A stretch of 7,934 nucleotides of DNA from Xanthobacteraceae bacterium (GTDB lineage: Bacteria; Pseudomonadota; Alphaproteobacteria; Rhizobiales; Xanthobacteraceae). The notes below the pieces were generated by a model. That model saw only the letters and a list, made by a program, of their open reading frames with translations, made no database searches and was not told the DNA's origin. The DNA is taken from positions 1 through 7,934 of the forward strand of contig JAICQA010000121.1 in NCBI GenBank assembly GCA_025929595.1, written 5' to 3'. A program made the position numbers and the translations under genes. Positions 1 through 4,763 of the stretch are shown here, in pieces; positions within the stretch are counted from its first letter, which is position 1, and every line of letters begins with the position of its first letter.

Positions 1-27
1 GTCATCGACCAAAGCGATCGTAGGCAT
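1..27 (-). CDS. chvI: Response regulator ChvI, N-terminal fragment (runs off the window)
   Basis: Only the first nine codons are present, reading MPTIALVDD from the ATG whose complement is at 25-27. This is the characteristic start of rhizobial ChvI receiver domains; the final DD is the acidic pair that binds Mg2+ near the phosphorylated aspartate. A good Shine-Dalgarno AAGGAG (complement at 33-38) lies 5 nt upstream. ChvI is the OmpR-type partner of the sensor kinase ChvG and controls envelope, acid-stress and symbiosis or virulence genes in Hyphomicrobiales. The known neighbourhood of chvI and pckA in Rhizobium, Sinorhizobium and Agrobacterium supports the call, since pckA lies on the right here. 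Another receiver-domain protein cannot be excluded from nine residues alone. Confidence 0.8.
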
Positions 28-81
28 ACCGTCTCCTTGTCACCCGCCGGGGCGAGTTCCCCAGCCGGTTGAAACCCTTTG

Positions 82-107
82 CCGGGGCCGAAATGTGACG
101 GCCCCGG
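82..107. other. Perfect 9-bp inverted repeat in the chvI-hugZ intergenic region
   Basis: CCGGGGCCG (82-90) and CGGCCCCGG (99-107) are exact reverse complements around the 8-nt spacer AAATGTGA. The element ends 55 nt upstream of the chvI start, so it could be a hairpin in the chvI mRNA leader or a protein-binding palindrome between the divergent genes. No T-run follows on either strand, so it is not a typical intrinsic terminator. A second palindrome, CCCGATCGGG, follows at 118-127. Confidence 0.55.
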
Positions 108-177
108 AATCGATGCCCCCGATCGGGCGAAACTAGCCTCTCGGACTGTCGAAAGCCACGCCCGGCATGCGCTATGA

Positions 178-205
178 TTGACGCGGCAGTTCCGCCCCAT
201 ATTTG
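178..205 (+). promoter_or_regulatory. Candidate sigma70-type promoter for the HugZ-family gene
   Basis: TTGACG (178-183) is followed after 16 nt by TATTTG (200-205), a near-consensus -35 box and a modest -10 box. Transcription would begin near 212, giving a leader of about 57 nt before the ATG at 269. A TTG start at 203, which would extend the reading frame by 22 codons, falls inside this promoter, another reason to prefer 269. Confidence 0.4.
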
Positions 206-226
206 GGCGCTAACGGCCCATTTGAA

Positions 227-244
227 GGCCGGAGAAGCCGAATA
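227..244 (+). repeat. 18-nt leader element, copy 1 (hugZ leader)
   Basis: GGCCGGAGAAGCCGAATA matches the copy at 1122-1139 in the pckA leader at 16 of 18 positions. It lies 24 nt upstream of the hugZ ATG. The region upstream of both copies also shares TATTT (200 and 1078) and a CCCATT segment followed by A-rich bases. It may be a shared regulatory or RNA element, or a remnant of a local duplication. Confidence 0.4.
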
Positions 245-268
245 CCGCCGAGGGGGCGGATCAGAGAA

Positions 269-979
269 ATGCGTCCGTCAGAAAATTTCGACCCGGTCCG
301 GGCAGCCCGCAGGCTGCTGTCGGAAGCGAGAAGCGGCGCCCTTGGCAGTATCCAGCCGAGCGGTGCGCCGTATGCGTCACTGGTTACCGTTGCCACCATG
401 CCGGACGCAGCGCCGATCCTGCTCTTGTCCAAGCTCGCGCGCCACACCCAGAACATTCAGCAAGACCCGCGCGTCTCGCTGCTGCTCGAGGAGCGCCGAA
501 CCGGCGATCCGCTCGAGGGCTCGCGCATCAGCATCAGCGGCACGATTGCGCCCACCGAGCTCGCGACCGCCGAGCGGCGCTTTCTCGCGCGCCATCCGTC
601 GTCGGCCGCCTATTCGGGCTTCAAGGATTTCGGCTTCTGGCGCATCGAGATGACCGGCGGTCATCTCGTCGCGGGCTTCGGCCGTATCATCGACTTGCGT
701 GCAAGCGATCTTGCTATTGAAGCCGATCCGTTGCTGGAAGCGGAGGAGGGCGCGATCCGTCACATGAATGACGACCACGCCGATGCGATCCGGCTGTATG
801 CGACGCGGCTGCTCGGTGCGCCTGACGGCGCGTGGCGCATCATCGGTATCGACCCGGAGGGTTGTGACCTGATGTGCGAGGACACGGTCCGGCGGCTCGA
901 TTTTCCGCAGCGCGTCATGAACGCGACTGCGCTGCGTCAAATACTGGCGGAATTGGCAAGGCAGGCGCGCGGCGCGTGA
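269..979 (+). CDS. HugZ-family pyridoxamine-phosphate-oxidase-like protein with C-terminal DUF2470
   Basis: A 236-residue cytoplasmic protein. Residues about 8-150 look like the FMN/haem split barrel of the pyridoxamine-5'-phosphate-oxidase superfamily, with an N-terminal ARRLL-xxx-RSGALGS segment and GGHLVAGFGRI at 130-140. Residues about 158-232 form a DUF2470 domain with its hallmark HMNDDHADA (H165, H170). The best-known relatives (HugZ, HutZ) bind haem and help take iron from it; many alphaproteobacterial members are uncharacterised, so haem use is only inferred. I chose ATG 269 because the reading frame upstream (TTG 203) lacks family similarity and overlaps the likely promoter. The Shine-Dalgarno is poor: the G-rich GAGGGGG run at 250-256 lies 12 nt upstream and sits partly in the loop of a CCGCC/GGCGG hairpin (245-259). 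The gene sits between chvI and pckA, transcribed towards pckA. Confidence 0.85.
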   Translation: MRPSENFDPVRAARRLLSEARSGALGSIQPSGAPYASLVTVATMPDAAPILLLSKLARHTQNIQQDPRVSLLLEERRTGDPLEGSRISISGTIAPTELATAERRFLARHPSSAAYSGFKDFGFWRIEMTGGHLVAGFGRIIDLRASDLAIEADPLLEAEEGAIRHMNDDHADAIRLYATRLLGAPDGAWRIIGIDPEGCDLMCEDTVRRLDFPQRVMNATALRQILAELARQARGA

Positions 980-997
980 ATCGAGGTTAATTCAGGC

Positions 998-1013
998 GGT
1001 TGGCTGCCCAACC
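998..1013 (+). terminator. Weak hairpin after the HugZ-family gene
   Basis: GGTTGG (998-1003) and CCAACC (1008-1013) form a perfect 6-bp stem with a CTGC loop, 18 nt after the hugZ stop. No T-run follows, so it could be a weak or factor-dependent terminator, or only a structured part of a hugZ-pckA read-through transcript. Confidence 0.25.
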
Positions 1014-1117
1014 ATTGCGCCTGCGACGTTGCCTGCCGAAATTCCGCCACGCGAGCCCTTCCCTTTGCCGGGCGCGGTATTTATGGTCCCGCCCCATTCA
1101 AGAGGCGCCGCTCCAAA

Positions 1118-1174
1118 GCCCGGCCAGAGAAGCCGGATAAAGGCCGTGGCGGTTCAATTCCGGGCCGGGCCCGG
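1118..1174 (+). promoter_or_regulatory. Structured pckA leader with competing hairpins
   Basis: Two local hairpins can form: CCGGC/GCCGG (1120-1124 with 1132-1136, 7-nt loop) and CCGGGC/GCCCGG (1160-1165 with 1169-1174, 3-nt loop), the second ending 10 nt before the Shine-Dalgarno. A third pairing, GCCCGGCC (1118-1125) with GGCCGGGC (1163-1170), excludes both. This arrangement resembles a switch or attenuator, but GC-rich sequence makes such pairings common. The rest of the 217-nt gap (980-1196) holds an AT-rich TATTTAT at 1078-1084 without a convincing -35 box, so I cannot place the promoter. Confidence 0.3.
1122..1139 (+). repeat. 18-nt leader element, copy 2 (pckA leader)
   Basis: GGCCAGAGAAGCCGGATA matches 227-244 at 16 of 18 positions. 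It lies 57 nt upstream of the pckA GTG start and overlaps the first leader hairpin. Confidence 0.4.
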
Positions 1175-1184
1175 CGCAATTTCT

Positions 1185-1190
1185 GGGAGG
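1185..1190 (+). promoter_or_regulatory. Ribosome binding site that fixes the pckA start
   Basis: GGGAGG lies 6 nt upstream of GTG 1197, ideal Shine-Dalgarno spacing. It is the strongest reason to start PckA here rather than at the TTG at 1029. Confidence 0.8.
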
Positions 1191-1196
1191 CAGTTC

Positions 1197-2816
1197 GTGA
1201 ACGAGACCGGCATTCGCAACGGTGCATTCGGCGCCGATAAATTCGGCTTCAAAAGTCTCGCCGGCGTGCACTGGAATCTGACCGCGCCGGCACTTTACGA
1301 GCATGCGATTGCGAACAAGGAAGCCGAGATCGTCGAAGGTGGCGCCCTCTGCGCCGAGACCGGTCACCACACCGGACGCTCGCCCAAGGACAAGCACACG
1401 GTCGTCGATGCGCTGACCGAGAATTCGGTCTGGTGGGACGGCAACCGCAAAATGTCGAAGGAGCACTTCGACAATCTGCTCGCCGATTTCATTGCGCATA
1501 CCGACGGCAAGCAGCTCTTCGCGCAGGACCTCTATGGCGGCGCCGATCCGAAGTACCGCATCAAGGTCCGCGTTTTCACCGAGCTCGCCTGGCACTCGCT
1601 CTTTATCCGCACGTTGCTGATCCGCCCCGAGCGGGCGGAGCTCTCGGGTTTCGCGCCCGAAATGACCATTGTCGATCTGCCGTCCTTCCGCCCCGACGCC
1701 AGGCGTCACGGCGGCCGCGAGGGCTCCGACACGATGGTTGCGATCGACTTCACGCGCAAGATCGTGTTGATCTGCGGCAGTTCCTATGCCGGCGAGATGA
1801 AGAAGTCGGTCTTCACGACGCTCAACTTCTATCTGCCGGCGCAGGGCGTCATGCCGATGCACTGCTCGGCCAATGTCGGCGAGGGCGGCGACAGCGCGCT
1901 CTTTTTCGGACTTTCCGGCACCGGCAAGACGACGCTCTCGGCCGATCCGAACCGCACCTTGATCGGCGACGACGAGACCGGCTGGGGTCCCGAGGGCATC
2001 TTCAATTTCGAGGGCGGCTGCTACGCCAAGACGGTCAACCTCTCGCACGAGAACGAGCCGCAGATCTGGGATGCGACCAACCGCTTCGGCGCGATCCTCG
2101 AGAACGTCGTATTCGACCCCGACACGCGCGTGCCGGACTACGCGGACATCTCGAAGACCGAAAACACGCGTTCGGCCTATCCGCTCGACTTCATCCCGAA
2201 CGCGTCGCGCACCGGCCGGGCCGGTCACCCGAAGAACATCATCTTCCTCACCGCCGACGCCTACGGCGTGATGCCGCCGATCGCGAAGCTCACACCCGCG
2301 CAGGCGATGTATCACTTCCTCTCCGGCTACACCGCGAAGGTCGCCGGCACCGAAAAGGGTCTCGTCGGCGTGCAGCCGGAATTCTCCACCTGCTTCGGTG
2401 CGCCCTTCCTGCCGCGTCCGCCGGCGGAGTATGGCAACCTGCTGCGCAAATATATTGCCGAGCACAAGGTCGACTGCTGGCTGGTGAACTCCGGCTGGAC
2501 CGGCGGCAAATACGGCGTCGGCCGCCGCATGCCGATCAAGGCGACGCGCACGCTCCTGACCGCCGCCCTCAACGGCTCGCTCAAGAACGCCGGCTACCGC
2601 GTCGATCCCTATTTCGGCTTCTCCGTGCCGACCTCGGTGCCCGGCGTCGAGCCGCATCTGCTCCACCCGATCAAGACCTGGCAGAACAAGGCCGAGTTCG
2701 ACGAGACCGCGCGCGGCCTCGTGAAAATGTTCCAGGACAATTTCGTGAAGTTCGAGAAGCACGTCGACGCCGACGTGCGCGCGGCGGCGCCGGAAGTGCG
2801 CATCGCGGCCGAGTAA
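1197..2816 (+). CDS. pckA: Phosphoenolpyruvate carboxykinase (ATP)
   Basis: A 539-residue cytoplasmic enzyme converting oxaloacetate and ATP to PEP, CO2 and ADP, the entry to gluconeogenesis during growth on C4-dicarboxylates. All family landmarks are visible: RSPKDK at 61-66 (substrate arginine), GEMKKS at 199-204 (metal/substrate lysines), the histidine of MHCSAN at 222, the P-loop GLSGTGKTT at 238-246, LIGDDE at 255-260 with the metal aspartate, FNFEGGCYAK at 269-278, and ENTRSAYP at 322-329. Length is normal for the rhizobial enzyme. The reading frame is open 56 codons further upstream, but that stretch lacks family similarity, whereas VNETGIRNGAFGADKFG matches the usual N-terminus and has a strong Shine-Dalgarno. 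pckA is known to lie beside chvI/chvG in Rhizobiaceae. In Sinorhizobium it is catabolite-controlled; the long structured leader here may play a part. Confidence 0.97.
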   Translation: MNETGIRNGAFGADKFGFKSLAGVHWNLTAPALYEHAIANKEAEIVEGGALCAETGHHTGRSPKDKHTVVDALTENSVWWDGNRKMSKEHFDNLLADFIAHTDGKQLFAQDLYGGADPKYRIKVRVFTELAWHSLFIRTLLIRPERAELSGFAPEMTIVDLPSFRPDARRHGGREGSDTMVAIDFTRKIVLICGSSYAGEMKKSVFTTLNFYLPAQGVMPMHCSANVGEGGDSALFFGLSGTGKTTLSADPNRTLIGDDETGWGPEGIFNFEGGCYAKTVNLSHENEPQIWDATNRFGAILENVVFDPDTRVPDYADISKTENTRSAYPLDFIPNASRTGRAGHPKNIIFLTADAYGVMPPIAKLTPAQAMYHFLSGYTAKVAGTEKGLVGVQPEFSTCFGAPFLPRPPAEYGNLLRKYIAEHKVDCWLVNSGWTGGKYGVGRRMPIKATRTLLTAALNGSLKNAGYRVDPYFGFSVPTSVPGVEPHLLHPIKTWQNKAEFDETARGLVKMFQDNFVKFEKHVDADVRAAAPEVRIAAE

Positions 2817-2824
2817 TAATCCAC

Positions 2825-2917
2825 CCGCTCATTCCCGCGCATAGGCGAGCGAACGCTCGCCGTTCGGCGAGCTATCCGGGATCCAGCGCTGGTCTCCACC
2901 TTCGCGGGGACGAGCGG
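2825..2917. repeat. Palindromic intergenic repeat, about 93 bp, REP/MITE-like
   Basis: The ends, CCGCTCATTCCCGCG (2825-2839) and CGCGGGGACGAGCGG (2903-2917), are inverted repeats matching at 13 of 15 positions. Inside are GGCGAGC (2844-2850), GCTCGCC (2855-2861) and GGCGAGC (2866-2872) spaced by GAAC and GTTC, so the middle arm can pair with either neighbour. A palindrome CCAGCGCTGG lies at 2883-2892. ATTCCCGCG...CGCGGGGA ends are typical of dispersed elements in Bradyrhizobium-like genomes (from memory, not searched). It fills the gap between convergent genes and could act as a bidirectional terminator or mRNA stabiliser. Confidence 0.65.
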
Positions 2918-2923
2918 ACAAGA

Positions 2924-3775
2924 TTATCGCACGAACGACGAGAACGCCTCCGCCACCGGCGTCACTTCGACCGGCGCAACGCGCGGCATGTAGCTGATCG
3001 ACCTGGCGGCACCTTCGGCCGGGGCCGCGTCCGCGGGAAGCGCAGCGGTTTCGGTTGCGTCCTTCGCAACGCGCAGACCCGCGAGCTCATTGCGCACGCT
3101 CTGTGGCAGGCCCTTGAAGTCGTCGGGATGGACGAACGCCTGTTCGCGGTTCCGCCCACGGTCGTTGCCCGCATAGACCATCGGACCATCCCGCGTGACG
3201 ACGATGTCGCCGCGCCGGAGCGTGGGATCGTCCATGATATCGAGCGATGCGACGCCCGACGCGCCGCCGCCCTTGCAGGTGCAGTCCTCGACGGTCTTCG
3301 CGCGATAAAGGAAAGCGTTCTTGATCGAGGTGTACGGCTTACCCTCGCGCGAGATCGCGTGATCGATGATCTTGCCGTTGAATACTTCCGTCTTCGCGGC
3401 CGGGCACATGGCGCTGCAAATTTGCGCGCTGCTCATGTTCACGGCGCCGGTCTTGCGCGGCAGCGGGAAATAGCGGCCGTCGCACAGGCGCACGCAATAG
3501 CTCGAAGACGGCATGTCGCGCAGGCCGGTACGGTCGAGGCCGGCCGATGCATGCCGCGCATCCCGGCCCGCGAAGTTCCAGACGTCGCGCGCCGCCGGAT
3601 CGACATGCACGGGAGTTGGCGAAGGCGTCGAGCGTCCGCCGAGGGCGTTGAAAAGCGATTCGAGAAGATTTTGTGCCTGCGCGGAGGGCGGCAGGGCGAG
3701 CATGGCGACCGTGCCGCAGACCGCGATGGCGGCGATGCGAAACGTGTGCGCGCGAATGCTCATCGACTTCCGCAT
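2924..3775 (-). CDS. Exported DUF2865 protein A (distal paralog)
   Basis: A 283-residue secreted protein of unknown function. The N-terminus is a signal peptide: basic start, hydrophobic core about 13-30, and likely cleavage after AQA (34|35). The DUF2865 core (about 92-203) contains YCVRLCDGRYFPLPR, QICSAMCPAA, FNG, KNAFLYR, DCTC and DDPTLRRGDIVVT. Six cysteines at 94, 98, 120, 124, 165 and 167 (CxxxC, CxxxC, CxC) probably form disulfides in the periplasm. A less conserved Ala/Pro-rich tail follows. ATG 3775 was chosen because it gives a compact signal peptide and follows a GGGGGA run; GTG 3799 (eight codons longer) and ATG 3763 remain possible. It is paralogous to the gene just upstream, and its own EcfG-type promoter (3825-3849) suggests general-stress control. 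No catalytic motif is recognisable. Confidence 0.85.
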   Translation of the reverse strand: MRKSMSIRAHTFRIAAIAVCGTVAMLALPPSAQAQNLLESLFNALGGRSTPSPTPVHVDPAARDVWNFAGRDARHASAGLDRTGLRDMPSSSYCVRLCDGRYFPLPRKTGAVNMSSAQICSAMCPAAKTEVFNGKIIDHAISREGKPYTSIKNAFLYRAKTVEDCTCKGGGASGVASLDIMDDPTLRRGDIVVTRDGPMVYAGNDRGRNREQAFVHPDDFKGLPQSVRNELAGLRVAKDATETAALPADAAPAEGAARSISYMPRVAPVEVTPVAEAFSSFVR

Positions 3776-3824
3776 GGCGGCAAGTCCCCCGGCTTTCACC
3801 GAATGTGAGTGGTTTCGCCTTAAG

Positions 3825-3849
3825 AACGCCGTGGTTGAGCGAAGGTTCC
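3825..3849 (-). promoter_or_regulatory. EcfG-type (general stress response) promoter for DUF2865 protein A
   Basis: On the minus strand GGAAC (3849-3845) is followed by exactly 16 nt and then CGTT (3828-3825), matching the alphaproteobacterial EcfG consensus GGAAC-N16/17-CGTT. A start site near 3818 would leave about 40 nt to the ATG at 3775. A 12-nt inverted repeat GGTTCctGAACC (3844-3855) overlaps the -35 box and might be an operator. It lies within the 93-nt gap between the two paralogs, where a promoter for the second gene is expected. Confidence 0.6.
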
Positions 3850-3868
3850 TGAACCCTGCCCGCTGACT

Positions 3869-4678
3869 TCAGTTTTGCGCGGCGGGCTGGTTGCCGAGCT
3901 GCGTCTCGCCGCCGTCGGGCATCATGGTGAGCGCTGGATTGGCGGGCGCGCCGACCGATGCGGTGGCCGGCGTCCCGCTCTTCGCCGTCGCGGTCAGGCG
4001 CTCGGGGGCGATCCTGAGATCGGATAGCGTCTGGCGCATCGACTTTGGCAGGTTGCGCGCCTGCTCGACCGGAACGAATTCATTCGCCCGCTTCCGTCCG
4101 CCGCGATGTCCCTGAAAGACCTTCGCGCCCTCGGCCGTCACGACAACGTCGCCGGGACGCAGCGTCGGATCGTCGAGCGGATCGAGCGCGGCCACGCCGG
4201 CAGGGTCGCGCCCGTTGCAGGTGCAATTCGTCACGAGCTTCTCACGGTATAGAAACGCATTTTTCATGTTCGAGTAGCGCTTGCCGTCGTTCGCCACGGC
4301 GCCGTCGATCTGCGAGCCATTGAAGATTTTCGTCTGCGCCGCCGGGCACATCGCGCTGCAAATCTGCTGCTCGTCGGAATTTGCGTTGCGCGGCAGCGGG
4401 AAATAGCGCCCGTCGCATAGCCGCACGCAGTAACTCACGGACGGCCCGCCGGGACCGGAGGGCGCCTGTTCGGGCATGCCCTCGCGGGGAAATCGCTCCA
4501 GCAGACGCGGCGGCTCACCCTGATAGGCGCGCGGCGCGGCGCCACGGAAGATGCGGCCAAGCATGTCGAAGAAATTCTGCGCCTCCGCGGGCGCCGGCGC
4601 GAACACGGCCTCCGAAAGCAGAAGTCCGGCGGCAAGCGCGACGGCCTGAACGGATAATGCAAGGCGCGCCTTGACCAC
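3869..4678 (-). CDS. Exported DUF2865 protein B (proximal paralog)
   Basis: A 269-residue secreted protein of unknown function. The signal peptide (hydrophobic core about 6-27) ends in PAEA, with cleavage likely at 33|34; the mature protein begins QNFFDMLGRIF, resembling QNLLESLFNAL of protein A. The core (about 82-188) repeats the same motifs: SYCVRLCDGRYFPLPR, QICSAMCPAA, KNAFLYR, NCTC, DDPTLRPGDVVVT. All six cysteines (84, 88, 107, 111, 152, 154) keep the CxxxC, CxxxC, CxC pattern. The Ala/Pro-rich tail differs from that of protein A. The start is GTG 4678, with Shine-Dalgarno GGGGAG 6 nt upstream; the nearby ATG at 4692 is out of frame. It lies 84 nt downstream of the antiporter gene on the same strand, separated by a large hairpin, so it may be co-transcribed or uncoupled. 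Confidence 0.85.
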   Translation of the reverse strand: MVKARLALSVQAVALAAGLLLSEAVFAPAPAEAQNFFDMLGRIFRGAAPRAYQGEPPRLLERFPREGMPEQAPSGPGGPSVSYCVRLCDGRYFPLPRNANSDEQQICSAMCPAAQTKIFNGSQIDGAVANDGKRYSNMKNAFLYREKLVTNCTCNGRDPAGVAALDPLDDPTLRPGDVVVTAEGAKVFQGHRGGRKRANEFVPVEQARNLPKSMRQTLSDLRIAPERLTATAKSGTPATASVGAPANPALTMMPDGGETQLGNQPAAQN

Positions 4679-4706
4679 GCGAGGCTCCCCATGTGCGGTG
4701 AGCCGC

Positions 4707-4763
4707 GGGACGCTCCCCGGCGGCTGTCCAGAAAACGCCGGGGAACCTGAAAAGTTGCGTCCC
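4707..4763 (-). other. Large interrupted hairpin between the antiporter and DUF2865 B genes
   Basis: In the minus-strand RNA GGGACGC (4763-4757) pairs with GCGTCCC (4713-4707), and TCCCCGGCG (4744-4736) pairs with CGCCGGGGA (4722-4714). That makes 16 perfect base pairs, interrupted only by a one-sided 12-nt bulge (AACTTTTCAGGT) on the 5' arm, with a 13-nt apical loop. The outer stem begins at the last base of the antiporter stop codon. No U-run follows, so it is not a classic intrinsic terminator; a processing, stability or attenuation element is possible. Confidence 0.55.

Noticed and set aside
377..940. 187-codon open frame antisense to the HugZ-family gene
   Set aside because: Shadow of the conserved plus-strand gene, with no family features.
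1118..1171. tRNA-like fold in the pckA leader (GCGGTTCAATTCC resembles a T-arm, with flanking GC stems)
   Set aside because: The T-stem does not pair fully, the closed structure is only about 54 nt, and no anticodon arm can be drawn.
1029..1196. N-terminal extension of PckA by 56 residues from TTG 1029
   Set aside because: No family similarity, no Shine-Dalgarno at 1029, and a strong one in front of GTG 1197.
1098..2762. 554-codon open frame antisense to pckA
   Set aside because: Its Arg/Ala/Glu-rich product has no recognisable family and lies wholly opposite a conserved enzyme gene; such antisense frames are usual in GC-rich DNA with strong third-position bias.
1433..3808. 791-codon plus-strand open frame spanning pckA, the repeat and the opposite strand of DUF2865 A
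   Set aside because: It is a frame-shifted reading of pckA that continues antisense to a secreted protein; composition is Arg-rich and motif-free.
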